From IMG/VR virus record IMGVR_UViG_3300031673_000484, positions 1 through 23,743 of that record: 23,743 bases of DNA. One strand, given 5' to 3'. The position numbers and the translations under genes are program-made. The stretch's first letter is position 1; every line of letters starts with the position of its first letter. The notes under the pieces were generated by a model. The model had not been told where the DNA came from. It worked only from the letters and a program-made list of their open reading frames with translations, and did not search any database. The DNA comes from a virus. Shown here in pieces: positions 13,955 to 19,678 of this stretch.

Positions 13955-14319
13955 TATTTTATAATGAAAGTATCAGGTTTTGCAATATATAATTCTCCGC
14001 ATCTTAAACATTTACGTCTAAATGGCCTGCAATTAGGTTTTATTAAATAAGTTTTTCTTAATGTTGCTATTCCGGTAGTAAACTCATCTACATATACGCA
14101 TTTACATGAATCATAAGGATATTTTTTTGTGTAAATAATATCTCTTAAATAAAAAATTCTGGAAGGAATATGATTTTTACAAATTTCTTTCTTGCCTATT
14201 GTATCACCTTCAAATATATAAATTTGTTGAGAATACATTTTATTAGCCAATAAAAGCCATAAAATTATTACAAATAGGACTATTGCTAAAATTTTATATG
14301 TATTTATTCTAAATTGCAT
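13954..14319 (-). CDS. membrane-anchored Cys-containing protein, 121 aa
   Basis: An N-terminal hydrophobic span at about residues 8-26 (YKILAIVLFVIILWLLLANK) looks like a signal anchor, placing the rest outside the inner membrane. The outer part has paired Cys residues (DSCKCVYVD and CRPFRRKCLRCGEL), which could form disulphides in the periplasm or bind zinc. It is a candidate for a cell-envelope function such as lysis accessory or exclusion, but there is no recognisable domain. It lies in the A+T-rich phage operon between a small helical protein and an HTH-like gene. Confidence 0.6.
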   Translation of the reverse strand: MQFRINTYKILAIVLFVIILWLLLANKMYSQQIYIFEGDTIGKKEICKNHIPSRIFYLRDIIYTKKYPYDSCKCVYVDEFTTGIATLRKTYLIKPNCRPFRRKCLRCGELYIAKPDTFIIK

Positions 14320-14356
14320 AGTTCAAAAATATAAAATATTAATTAGAATTGCAAAT

Positions 14357-14587
14357 TTAATAATTATCGGTTACAAGTTTTAAACCATTAAATTTATAAA
14401 TTTTTAATTTTCGTTTTATTGCCCCCTGATAGCTTATATTTTCATCTTTGGCATATTGTGATAATGTTTTAATATTTAAAATAATAGCAACGTGTTCAAA
14501 AATTTGAACCAAATCATCATTATTTAGCTCTCCCTTATGAATACATGCAAATAATCTATCTTTTATAATAAGCGATCTATCAGACAT
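14357..14587 (-). CDS. HTH-like small protein, 76 aa
   Basis: The C-terminal half reads TLSQYAKDENISYQGAIKRK followed by LKIYKFNGLKLVTDNY. SQYAKDENISYQGAIKR looks like a helix-turn-helix (alanine before the turn, S-Y-Q-G at the start of the recognition helix) of the excisionase/transposon-regulator type. The N-terminal half is helical (LNNDDLVQIFEHVAIILNIK). It is the first A+T-rich phage gene downstream of cassette array B, whose left-most core lies 41 bases upstream of the ATG. Confidence 0.6.
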   Translation of the reverse strand: MSDRSLIIKDRLFACIHKGELNNDDLVQIFEHVAIILNIKTLSQYAKDENISYQGAIKRKLKIYKFNGLKLVTDNY

Positions 14588-14627
14588 TTATGTTAAGTTT
14601 AAAATTTTGAACTGACTTTATACAATT

Positions 14628-14634
14628 GTTAGCG
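14628..14634. other. solo core site GTTAGCG at the left end of array B
   Basis: GTTAGCG containing the stop of the first cassette gene. The preceding ACTGACTTTATACAATT has no visible complementary left arm, so this is either a truncated attC or an attI-like landing site. Confidence 0.4.
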
Positions 14635-14901
14635 GCAAGCGAAGAAAGGCTTCGGCATTGGCTTCCAATATATTATTTTATTACTTGGTGGTGGACTGCT
14701 TTTATATCTATTTTCCCACTTCTCACTACCATCGGTAAATTTAAAGTGCATTAAATGGTGTATTGTTCTGTTTTCAAGCATTACAATATATTCTGCTGTC
14801 ATATCTGTTTGCGGTGGATAAAAAATATATGAACGCCAGCCGCTAACAAGCAATATAAAAAATGCCTTAAAGTGTGCTAAAATTGAAGTTCTTGTTTTCA
14901 T
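14629..14901 (-). CDS. cassette B1: DUF551-like protein
   Basis: I choose the ATG at 14901 (MKTRTSILAHFKAFFILLVS). A later in-frame ATG (MTAEYIVMLE) would avoid attC sequence, and a longer frame to 14976 is attC-derived and rejected. After SGW the body has strands (EYIVMLENRTIHHLMHFKFT) and ends IIYWKPMPKPFFACR. The W(K/M)P(M/L)P.P ending with a C-terminal CR matches the shape of DUF551-type small phage proteins. The stop TAA lies in the solo core at 14628. If the ATG at 14901 is used, the first 18 or so codons lie in the loop and left arm of the cassette's own attC (b1). Confidence 0.55.
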   Translation of the reverse strand: MKTRTSILAHFKAFFILLVSGWRSYIFYPPQTDMTAEYIVMLENRTIHHLMHFKFTDGSEKWENRYKSSPPPSNKIIYWKPMPKPFFACR

Positions 14902-14971
14902 ATTTACTTTATTTTTAATTGATAAATTAGTTCTTTGTAGTCGGCACTTTTCATATTGCCGACCATTAGGC
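14841..14971. other. attC-like site b1
   Basis: Left CGCTAAC AAGCAATATAAAAAATGCC. Reverse complement of the right arm: TAATGGTCGGCAATATGAAAAGTGCC in order. Arms GCAATATAAAAAATGCC and GCAATATGAAAAGTGCC differ only by two A/G changes. The right core is ATTAGGC. Length is 131 bp. Confidence 0.8.
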
Positions 14972-15304
14972 AACATAATGCGCTACTGCTGCCATCCAAA
15001 GTATATGTATAACGTTATCAACTATCACATGCCCCCAAAATTTGCTAAAATCATTCTGGAATTTACCAGTCACCCTGCAAAACCAAGCTACAAAATGTGT
15101 TCGGTCTTGTATGTAATGTTGTACTGCAATAAGCAATAGTTGTATTAAACTTAGTTCTGTAAATATAAACGGTATCATGTACGTTAAAATGTGTACACTA
15201 CACGCAAAGTCGCTTTTCTTTTTGTTACCTGCCATCCAATCATTTTGTAGCAAGTAGTCACCTATTAAGTGGGCTAATATCCAAGGCAAATTTAGTCCTA
15301 TCAT
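14966..15304 (-). CDS. cassette B2: DUF3307-family membrane protein
   Basis: The ATG at 15304 (MIGLNLPWILAHLIGDYLLQ) lies 10 bases from the core of site b2; longer forms enter the attC. The opening LAHLIGDYLLQNDWMAGNKK is the signature of DUF3307, small membrane proteins with H...D..LQ..W and K. It is followed by VHILTYMIPFIF and LLLIAVQHYIQDRTHF, then a last span HVIVDNVIHILWMAAVAH. Expect about four membrane segments in the inner membrane, with conserved His and Asp residues within them. The biochemical role is unknown. The stop TAA overlaps the ATTAGGC core of b1. Confidence 0.8.
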   Translation of the reverse strand: MIGLNLPWILAHLIGDYLLQNDWMAGNKKKSDFACSVHILTYMIPFIFTELSLIQLLLIAVQHYIQDRTHFVAWFCRVTGKFQNDFSKFWGHVIVDNVIHILWMAAVAHYVA

Positions 15305-15311
15305 AATTACG

Positions 15312-15444
15312 TTGCCTAACAATAAATATAGCAAATAGCCAAGTTAGGCGTGCATTTGTCACTATCTGCGTGTTTATAATCATTTTACTGTATTCAAAGT
15401 TTGTGCTATTTATGGCTACTTGCCATATTCTCAACGTTAGCAAA
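15312..15444. repeat. repeat 3, copy 1 (attC b2)
   Basis: About 130 bp nearly identical to 18223-18352. The repeat is the attC-like site itself, with little beyond it, so two cassettes share one recombination-site lineage while carrying unrelated genes. Confidence 0.9.
15314..15442. other. attC-like site b2
   Basis: Left GCCTAAC (a perfect RYYYAAC) then AATAAATATAGCAAATAGCCA. Reverse complement of the right arm: GCTAACGTTGAGAATATGGCAAGTAGCC in order. TATAGCAAATAGCCA pairs with TATGGCAAGTAGCCA. The right core is GTTAGCA. Length is 129 bp. Confidence 0.82.
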
Positions 15445-15464
15445 CATTAAAACGATTTGCTAAC
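15436..15464. other. empty cassette B3, a deleted relative of B17
   Basis: Between the two cores only about 15 bases remain: GTTAGCAAACATT joined to AAAACGATTTGCTAAC. Exactly these two end sequences flank the gene of the last cassette (21847-21859 and 22066-22081). This cassette therefore looks like a copy of B17 with the gene removed. Confidence 0.6.
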
Positions 15465-15558
15465 ACGGTATATAACCAATGCTTACCGTGTAGCTTCGTA
15501 TTAAGTTTCTGCAAGTGCTTTAAAAATTTTGCCAACGCTCTTTAATTTTTTTCAAAAA

Positions 15559-15990
15559 TTATTTTTTAGTTTCATCACAAATATTATATTTTGGACAATA
15601 AGTACATGGCTGTGGAGGTTTTAAAAAATCATCATTTTTTACAGTAAAAAATTCATATAAGTCTTTGCATAAATATCTATCACACTTTAAAGGCATTCTT
15701 TCACCTCCATTTTTAATTATTGATTTTATTCTTAATTTACCATAACGCCAAGGTGATTCTAATTTATATGAATACATTTGTATATTTTTTACTTTACAAT
15801 AAAAATCTATACTTAAATACTCACCATCTTCAGATGTTTCAGTTTCTTTTATTAAATGTTTACAAAAATTAAAACACGAATGTTTATTATTAGGATTTTC
15901 TTTACATGCTTTTTCGTGTTTTATGCAATCATTTGACCTTTTATAAATTTTATTACAGTAATCGCATTTAAAAGCTTCTATTTTTTCCAT
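15559..15990 (-). CDS. zinc-finger protein, 143 aa, inside an attC loop
   Basis: The N-terminus FKCDYCNKIYKRSNDCIKHE has a C2H2-type finger (C-x2-C-x12-H or C-x8-C-x3-H spacing). More Cys pairs follow (SCFNFCKHL, LKCDRYLCKDL) and the C-terminal CTYCPKYNICDETKK, giving over twelve Cys residues, so the protein likely binds two or more zinc ions. It may bind nucleic acid. Codon use is as A+T-rich as the phage core and unlike adjoining cassettes. It lies wholly between the arms of attC-like site b3. Its upstream region contains an AACAGGA/TCCTGTT palindrome (16037-16052). Confidence 0.68.
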   Translation of the reverse strand: MEKIEAFKCDYCNKIYKRSNDCIKHEKACKENPNNKHSCFNFCKHLIKETETSEDGEYLSIDFYCKVKNIQMYSYKLESPWRYGKLRIKSIIKNGGERMPLKCDRYLCKDLYEFFTVKNDDFLKPPQPCTYCPKYNICDETKK

Positions 15991-16036
15991 AATTTATTTA
16001 TATTAATGTTAAAAAATGCCCCCTAAAAATTTTTAA

Positions 16037-16052
16037 AACAGGAACTCCTGTT
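16037..16052. promoter_or_regulatory. palindrome AACAGGA-n2-TCCTGTT
   Basis: Perfect 7-base arms around two bases, about 47 bases upstream of the zinc-finger ORF start. It is shaped like an operator. As RNA the loop would be too tight for a good terminator, although T-rich sequence follows on the minus strand. Confidence 0.4.
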
Positions 16053-16154
16053 CTCGTATCGAAATTTGTAGGTTTATTCGCACTGGTCATATACCCACCG
16101 TTATGTACAAGCGCAAAGCAGTACATCTAATAAAGTTCAGTGGGAGTAATTTTA

Positions 16155-16343
16155 TTATTTTTTCTTCCTACCTCCTCTTTTAACATCAAGTTTTCTAACT
16201 TCTAATTGCCAATCTAAATGTATCGGAAATTTTTTACCTTTTAAAGTATGATAATTATAACCTAATTCATCACACATAATTTTTAAATTACCAAACGGCA
16301 TAATTTGCTTTTTATACCAATCAATATATAGTATTGTTTTCAT
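16155..16343 (-). CDS. hypothetical basic protein, 62 aa
   Basis: Starts MKTILYIDWYKKQIMPFGNL and continues KIMCDELGYNYHTLKGKKFP, ending in the very basic RKLDVKRGGRKKK. CDELGYNYHTLKGKKFP resembles a helix-turn-helix without wings, so DNA binding is possible. It overlaps the upstream zinc-ribbon minigene by 23 bases. The A+T-rich codon use matches the phage core, although it lies in cassette array B. It is the last of three coupled genes driven by the promoter at 16688-16720. Confidence 0.55.
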   Translation of the reverse strand: MKTILYIDWYKKQIMPFGNLKIMCDELGYNYHTLKGKKFPIHLDWQLEVRKLDVKRGGRKKK

Positions 16344-16473
16344 TTTTATTTTCCCAAAATATTATTGATGATTCAAATGGATATATAACTCTTGCTTGAT
16401 GTTTTCCACATTTAATACATTTTCTTTCAGAAGGAGTTATCATAATCCATTTATGTCTATGTAATAATTTCAT
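16321..16473 (-). CDS. minigene with CxxC knuckle, 50 aa
   Basis: A frame of 50 codons: MKLLHRHKWIMITPSERKCI followed by KCGKHQARVIYPFESSIIFW. The segment RKCIKCGKHQ carries one CxxC pair, with HRH upstream that could complete a zinc site. Its ATG overlaps the stop of the upstream gene (ATGA at 16470-16473), and its end overlaps the next gene by 23 bases. That packing is the reason to accept it. Function unknown. Confidence 0.55.
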   Translation of the reverse strand: MKLLHRHKWIMITPSERKCIKCGKHQARVIYPFESSIIFWENKNENNTIY

Positions 16474-16661
16474 ATTTGTGTAGCTTTTAAATTACTTAAA
16501 TCTGGAAAATTTATTAAACAATTGAGTTTATTAATCGCTCTGTGTTTTGCATTATCTTTAGTTGTGGCATCAATAAACATTGTTTTTCCTTCTGGAAATA
16601 ATTTTTGAGCAAGTTTACAATTTCGCCCCTTACTACTTAATTCTACTGCAAATGTTTTCAT
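16470..16661 (-). CDS. hypothetical protein, 63 aa
   Basis: Starts MKTFAVELSSKGRNCKLAQK and contains FPEGKTMFIDATTKDNAKHR followed by AINKLNCLINFPDLSNLKAT. It looks like a small alpha/beta domain (strand, TTKDNAKHRAINKL helix). The start lies 27 bases after the -7 box of a Bacteroidetes-type promoter (16688-16720), making it the first gene of a three-gene A+T-rich operon within the array. No family recognised. Confidence 0.58.
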   Translation of the reverse strand: MKTFAVELSSKGRNCKLAQKLFPEGKTMFIDATTKDNAKHRAINKLNCLINFPDLSNLKATQI

Positions 16662-16687
16662 ATATTATGTGATTTTTTTAATTATAC

Positions 16688-16720
16688 GTAAATATAGTTA
16701 TTATGTTTCTAATAAACAAG
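16688..16720 (-). promoter_or_regulatory. promoter of the A+T-rich operon in cassette B4
   Basis: Minus strand CTTG, 20 bases, TATATTTAC: the same spacing and -7 box as the promoter at 6941-6973, one base off the Bacteroidetes consensus at each end. It drives 16661-16155. Confidence 0.55.
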
Positions 16721-16829
16721 AATTATAGTGTTTATTTTTCTATTTTAATTAAAATATTTTTGCCATCACACAAAAAATAATAAAATTACCTTTCTTCGTA
16801 GCGTGCTAAGTGGCTGATAATGCGCCAGT

Positions 16830-16883
16830 ACATAACACGCAATAAAGCACATTAAAACGATGCCTTATTGCTGTCCGTTGTAC
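16830..16883. other. attC-like site b4 (shortest, 54 bp)
   Basis: Left ACATAAC ACGCAATAAAGC. Reverse complement of the right arm: GTACAACGGACAGCAATAAGGC in order. The right core is GTTGTAC. The size is close to the classic short attC. Confidence 0.72.
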
Positions 16884-16893
16884 GCAATAAAAA

Positions 16894-17100
16894 TTACTTA
16901 CGTACTAGTATATTTAATGGTTCTTTGCCTTTTCCTATCAAATATTTATCTACCGCAATTGCAGCTTCTCTTTCTGTATCATAAGTTTTTCTGCAAACAT
17001 TTGGCAGTGTTATCATCCAGTAATTTTTATCAGTAGTTTGAGCACACTGCTGTACATATTTGTATTTACTTTTTCCGTATTTTGTTGTCTGTTGTGCCAT
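16894..17100 (-). CDS. cassette B5: AP2-like DNA-binding protein, 68 aa
   Basis: The ATG at 17100 (MAQQTTKYGKSKYKYVQQCA) is used; the longer frame to 17235 is translated attC. After the first strand (KYKYVQQ), NYWMITLPNVCRKTYDTERE leads to AAIAVDKYLIGKGKEPLNIL. The helix pattern eAAiAvDk..i...gkep.lN is that of AP2/ERF-type domains, three-strand DNA binders found in plants and also in phage and homing-endonuclease proteins. Here it stands alone, without nuclease. It is a complete single-gene cassette between sites b4 and b5. Confidence 0.7.
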   Translation of the reverse strand: MAQQTTKYGKSKYKYVQQCAQTTDKNYWMITLPNVCRKTYDTEREAAIAVDKYLIGKGKEPLNILVRK

Positions 17101-17119
17101 AAGTCGTAATTTTAAAAGC

Positions 17120-17215
17120 GTACAACACGCTGTATAGTTAATAAGCCGGATAGTTTTGTGCGTTGATTTGGGGCTGTGTGGTCGGCTTACATAACCATAC
17201 AGCCATCCATTATAA
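17120..17215. other. attC-like site b5
   Basis: Left GTACAAC ACGCTGTATAGTTAATAAGCCG. Reverse complement of the right arm: TATAATGGATGGCTGTATGG then TTATGTAAGCCG. Arms match over about 19 bases with A/G differences. The right core is CATTATA. The stop of 17210-17503 is within it. Confidence 0.75.
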
Positions 17216-17503
17216 ACAAGCGTAAATAAGCACACCTAAGATTAAACCAACTACAAAACCTACAATTCTGTTATTTATTGGATCGTTCCAAAAACGCCAG
17301 TTTATAACATTTTGTAAATGCAAGCCGTTTGCGCTCGCATCAGCTTTCACAGCCGCACTATCTAAACTATCAAATACGGTGTCTTTAATCTCATCCCATA
17401 TTTCAGGTTCGTGTTTTTTAATCAACCTTAATAATTTAAAGTAAGTTTCTCCATTCATTGAAACTCCGCTAATTGTCACTTTTACATCTTTAATATCTGC
17501 CAT
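17210..17503 (-). CDS. cassette B6: tail-anchored membrane protein, mostly inside its own attC
   Basis: A 97-residue protein. Residues 1-55 are soluble (MADIKDVKVTISGVSMNGET, LLRLIKKHEPEIWDEIKDTV), and residues 79-96 are a membrane span (NRIVGFVVGLILGVLIYACL). The left core of site b6 (17302-17308) falls at codons for NVIN (about 65-68), so roughly two thirds of the gene lies in the loop between the arms of the site. The stop overlaps the core of b5. Such an arrangement keeps the gene whole only if the attC at its 5' end belongs to the same cassette. Function unknown. Confidence 0.68.
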   Translation of the reverse strand: MADIKDVKVTISGVSMNGETYFKLLRLIKKHEPEIWDEIKDTVFDSLDSAAVKADASANGLHLQNVINWRFWNDPINNRIVGFVVGLILGVLIYACL

Positions 17504-17588
17504 CGCTCGGTTATTTATAATTTATATTCACGTTCATAATTTTGTGCTATTTTCAACAACGGCCAGCACTTACAAGTTGCCGTTAGCG
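17302..17588. other. attC-like site b6 with coding loop (about 287 bp)
   Basis: Left TTATAAC ATTTTGTAAATGCAAGCCG. Reverse complement of the right arm: CTAACGGCAACTTGTAAGTG then CTGGCCGTTG. The right core is GTTAGCG. The loop encodes the N-terminus of gene 17210-17503. TTGCCGTTAGCGGCAA at the right end is itself a perfect hairpin. Confidence 0.68.
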
Positions 17589-17888
17589 GCAAGCTGGCCT
17601 CCACAATTCAAATTTATCCATTAATCCGTCATCCCTCATCACCTTACCTACTCCTATATATTCAGCTTCTACCCAATCTATATTTCCTTTATATCTAATT
17701 CTATCACCTATTTCTGGCTTTTCATCTTCAATATTCAGCCAGCCGCTAACATGCGGTATAGGTAATTTGCCGTCCTCCGATTTAAGTTTGTGCAAATCTG
17801 CCAAAAAATTATCAACTAATTCTTTTGTTTCAAATCCTTCCAATGCTTTAGAAAGATTTTCATACTTTGTTATTAATTTCTGTATCAT
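17583..17888 (-). CDS. cassette B7: DUF551-domain protein
   Basis: A 101-residue protein. Residues 1-45 are a helical lead-in (MIQKLITKYENLSKALEGFE). From HVSGWLNIEDEKPEIGDRIR the typical DUF551 opening GW(I/L)...D..P..G is seen, and the end FELWRPACR closes it in the family's W.P style. DUF551 proteins are small, of unknown function and common in phages. The codons for VS are the left core of site b7 (GTTAGCGGCTGG on the minus strand), and the N-terminal 48 or so residues lie in its loop. The stop TAA is inside the core of b6. Confidence 0.72.
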   Translation of the reverse strand: MIQKLITKYENLSKALEGFETKELVDNFLADLHKLKSEDGKLPIPHVSGWLNIEDEKPEIGDRIRYKGNIDWVEAEYIGVGKVMRDDGLMDKFELWRPACR

Positions 17889-17968
17889 AATTTTTTTAAG
17901 TTAAGTATTTCAATTCAAGTCTGGTGCGGTGCGTGGGGCAAACATACCCATACCGCCAGCCGTTAGGC
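17744..17968. other. attC-like site b7 with coding loop (225 bp)
   Basis: Left CGCTAAC ATGCGGTATAGGTAATTTGCC. Reverse complement of the right arm: TAACGGCTGGCGGTATGGGT then ATGTTTGCC. The right core GTTAGGC is a perfect GTTRRRY. The loop holds the start of gene 17583-17888. Confidence 0.75.
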
Positions 17969-18214
17969 ACAATGGTAAGTTGCACCTTTCTTCCATTCCT
18001 CCACACGCTTTTGTGCTGCCTCTAATGTTTTAAAGCTTTTACTAAATGGTTGTAGTATCGGCCAAGTTTGTATCACACCACCCCACGCATTTGTTCTGTA
18101 CCAACTCCATTCTTTGCGTTTCCACCAAAGCATTCCTTTTTCTTCATATCCTCGTATTTGTATCTCAAATGCTCCGCAATATTCTCTAATTCTATATTCT
18201 ACTTCTTTTTTCAT
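17963..18214 (-). CDS. cassette B8: Trp-rich hypothetical protein, 83 aa
   Basis: Starts MKKEVEYRIREYCGAFEIQI, then KGMLWWKRKEWSWYRTNAWG and PFSKSFKTLEAAQKRVEEWK. It is a small beta-sheet plus C-terminal helix protein rich in Trp and basic residues. The layout (strand, WW...W, sheet, A...V..W helix) is that of small phage proteins that resemble DUF-type KTSC or WGR-like folds, but I cannot assign one. The stop is in the perfect core GTTAGGC of b7, and the ATG lies 11 bases before the left core of b8. Confidence 0.65.
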   Translation of the reverse strand: MKKEVEYRIREYCGAFEIQIRGYEEKGMLWWKRKEWSWYRTNAWGGVIQTWPILQPFSKSFKTLEAAQKRVEEWKKGATYHCA

Positions 18215-18222
18215 AAACCACT

Positions 18223-18352
18223 GTGCCTAACAATAAATATAGCAAATAGCCAAGTTAGGCTTGTATTTGTCACTATTTGCATGTTTATAATCATTTTACT
18301 GTATTCAAAGTTTTGTGCTATTTATGGCTACTTGCCATATTATCAACATTAG
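18223..18352. repeat. repeat 3, copy 2 (attC b8)
   Basis: Near-identical to 15312-15444 over about 130 bp. Scattered single-base differences show that the copies are not very recent. Confidence 0.9.
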
Positions 18353-18354
18353 CA
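18225..18354. other. attC-like site b8
   Basis: Left GCCTAAC (perfect RYYYAAC) then AATAAATATAGCAAATAGCCA. The right arm is close to that of b2, and the right core is ATTAGCA (one base off). Length is 130 bp. Confidence 0.8.
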
Positions 18355-18355
18355 A

Positions 18356-18607
18356 CTATAAATTGCCTTCAATAAATCTATCTACGTGTCTTTCTGGTAT
18401 GTACAGGTGCATTTCCTCGTCCTCATTAATCCATTCACGAAAGGCAATTAACAGTTCCCTTCGGTTGCTAACAACGGGTATAGCAAATAATTTTACTATC
18501 TTTTCTGTGTAATTGTTAATACTTTCTTGTATTTCACCAATTGTATTATCTCTCTCGGTAATCTGATTCTCAAATTCAATTAATAATTTTTTTACTTCTT
18601 TTTTCAT
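18356..18607 (-). CDS. cassette B9: hypothetical protein, 83 aa, start inside attC
   Basis: Residues 1-45 are coiled-coil-like (MKKEVKKLLIEFENQITERD). The C-terminal part NRRELLIAFREWINEDEEMH followed by LYIPERHVDRFIEGNL matches a motif I know from Bacteroidetes phage small proteins ('F..W...E...hIPE..V..F'). The left core of site b9 encodes the VS before NRRE, so the N-terminal 45-50 residues lie in that site's loop. The stop is next to the core of b8. Function unknown; DNA binding or complex assembly are possible. Confidence 0.65.
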   Translation of the reverse strand: MKKEVKKLLIEFENQITERDNTIGEIQESINNYTEKIVKLFAIPVVSNRRELLIAFREWINEDEEMHLYIPERHVDRFIEGNL

Positions 18608-18668
18608 AATATAGTTTTTTAGTGTTTCAAATCCGTAAAATTACATTGCCATACCCAAAACGTTATAA
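18466..18668. other. attC-like site b9 with coding loop (203 bp)
   Basis: Left TGCTAAC AACGGGTATAGCAAATAATTTTAC. Reverse complement of the right arm: TATAACGTTTTGGGTATGGC then AATGTAATTTTAC. The right core is GTTATAA. The loop holds the start of gene 18356-18607. Confidence 0.72.
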
Positions 18669-18902
18669 AACATTTGCCAACCGCACTATTGTTGTCAATT
18701 TAATTTCTTCTTTTTTCAGTGGACATTCATTTGGGATATTTCCGTCACGGCTATTCTCGTGTGTTATTATCATACACTTGTATGGGTCTTTAAGCTTTTC
18801 AAAATATGGATGACCACATTTCATAGCATTTCCTGATGTCGTGTAGAATGGACATTCATTCCAACATCCTTTTACTTTTTTGGTTTTCTTTATAATTTCC
18901 AT
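18663..18902 (-). CDS. cassette B10: Cys-rich protein, 79 aa
   Basis: Starts MEIIKKTKKVKGCWNECPFY, then MKCGHPYFEKLKDPYKCMII and ENSRDGNIPNECPLKKEEIK. The motifs CxxxCPFY, MKCGHP and IPxECPL recur in small phage and bacterial proteins of unknown function. Five to six Cys and a His suggest a metal site. The stop TAA is part of the right core of b9. The cassette ends form an extended inverted repeat (GTTATAAAAC at 18662 and GTTTTATAAC at 18913). Confidence 0.65.
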   Translation of the reverse strand: MEIIKKTKKVKGCWNECPFYTTSGNAMKCGHPYFEKLKDPYKCMIITHENSRDGNIPNECPLKKEEIKLTTIVRLANVL

Positions 18903-18915
18903 CGTTAAAAACGTT

Positions 18916-19042
18916 TTATAACAACGTATAAAATTAATTGCTACGTTATTGGGTTATTTAATGTATTTACTTTTAATCAATTTTTAGTAGTTTGCGAAAG
19001 TCGTGCATCTAACACGCAACTAATCTTATACCAACGTTATAC
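18916..19042. other. attC-like site b10
   Basis: Left TTATAAC AACGTATAAAATTAATTGC. Reverse complement of the right arm: TATAACGTTGGTATAAGATT then AGTTGC. Two A/G differences. The right core is GTTATAC. Length is 127 bp. Confidence 0.78.
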
Positions 19043-19110
19043 ACAAGCGTAAGAAAGTTTCGTTCATTTAATCAACACCTGTGCAACCTTGCCATAATTA
19101 TTTTTTGCCT
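19031..19110. repeat. repeat 1, copy 2 (cassette 3' end)
   Basis: Near-identical to 6370-6448. It covers the right core of b10, the shared untranslated 3' segment, and the stop of gene 19098-19286. Confidence 0.9.
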
Positions 19111-19286
19111 TCGCTCTTACAATTTTTCAAATTGTTTAGGAATTGGTTTAATGGTTCTTCCCAATGTTTAGCAAGTTTTTGAGAGCCGTTAACAGCTTTT
19201 ACTAAAGTAGTGTCGGGCATCTTTAATTGTCGTTCTATTCCTCTAAGGCTTAACGAGTCTTTATTTTTTCTTAGCCATTCTAACAT
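19098..19286 (-). CDS. cassette B11: HTH-like protein, 62 aa
   Basis: Starts MLEWLRKNKDSLSLRGIERQ and continues LKMPDTTLVKAVNGSQKLAK, then HWEEPLNQFLNNL. SLRGIERQLKMPDTTLVKAVNGSQKL has the rhythm of a helix-turn-helix, with a 'P.(T)TL..A(V/I).G' recognition helix. It overlaps the upstream gene's stop (ATGTTAG at 19280-19286), so the two are coupled. It is a likely autoregulator, because 21-bp direct repeats lie over the promoter upstream of the operon (19679-19727). Confidence 0.7.
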   Translation of the reverse strand: MLEWLRKNKDSLSLRGIERQLKMPDTTLVKAVNGSQKLAKHWEEPLNQFLNNLKNCKSEGKK

Positions 19287-19657
19287 GAAGCTCCGCTTAA
19301 ATAGTTAGCCATATTGCATGTATCAAATAATGATGCAGGTTTTTTAATCCTTTCATTATTTTCTTCTAATCCTTTTAGGATCCATTCTAATTTTTGAATG
19401 TCTTGTATTTGCTCCATTATCGTAATTCTGCCTTTACTTTCTCCTTCGCTACCAGTTTTATGAACTAAACACACAACACCACCAACCGAAACATAAGCAC
19501 CTATTATTTCATATTGGATTAAATCATCTTCAATATAATCAACCCAACCGCAACTACAATAAGCGTTTGTTTTTATACTATTATTAATAATACGCTCAGC
19601 CTCATTACACATTAGCTTGATAAGGGCTTGTTTTGCTTCTTTAATTTCAGTTTTCAT
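19280..19657 (-). CDS. cassette B11: hypothetical protein, 125 aa
   Basis: Starts MKTEIKEAKQALIKLMCNEA. A Cys cluster (NAYCSCGWVDYIEDD), strands (GAYVSVGGVVCLVHKTGSEG) and a C-terminal helix (IQDIQKLEWILKGLEENNER) are visible. It is the first gene of a two-gene cassette with its own promoter. With an HTH protein downstream this could be a toxin-antitoxin-like pair or a phage-type regulatory pair, but no toxin fold is recognised. It takes the place occupied by an unrelated three-gene module in the matching cassette frame of array A. Confidence 0.6.
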   Translation of the reverse strand: MKTEIKEAKQALIKLMCNEAERIINNSIKTNAYCSCGWVDYIEDDLIQYEIIGAYVSVGGVVCLVHKTGSEGESKGRITIMEQIQDIQKLEWILKGLEENNERIKKPASLFDTCNMANYLSGASC

Positions 19658-19678
19658 AATCTTAGTTTTTCGTTAAAC

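Larger units (their letters stand above)
15458..16106. other. attC-like site b3, arms about 560 bases apart
   Basis: Left TGCTAAC ACGGTATATAACCAATGC (15458-15482) pairs with the right arm at 16077-16099, whose reverse complement is ATAACGGTGGGTATATGACCAGTGC in order. The right core is GTTATGT (16100-16106). The long interior holds a complete A+T-rich gene (15559-15990) and a small palindrome. Either a phage gene was inserted in the loop, or the loop is a gene-bearing variable region. Confidence 0.6.

Noticed and set aside
14901-14976. N-terminal extension of gene B1 (MLPNGRQYEK...)
   Set aside because: It translates the right arm of site b1, and the start at 14901 or later is sufficient.
15258-15443. 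Minus-strand frame of 61 codons across site b2
   Set aside because: It is the translation of the attC-like palindrome itself. Its diverged duplicate at 18225-18354 does not need to keep it open.
17574-17592. Perfect hairpin TTGCCGTTAGCGGCAA as an independent terminator
   Set aside because: It is the right end of attC-like site b6 plus the start of the next cassette, and no T-run follows.
18068-18512. Plus-strand frames in array B (18068-18352, 18315-18512, 20231-20470, 21402-21632)
   Set aside because: They are antisense to better minus-strand genes with recognisable families. Composition is typical of shadow frames.
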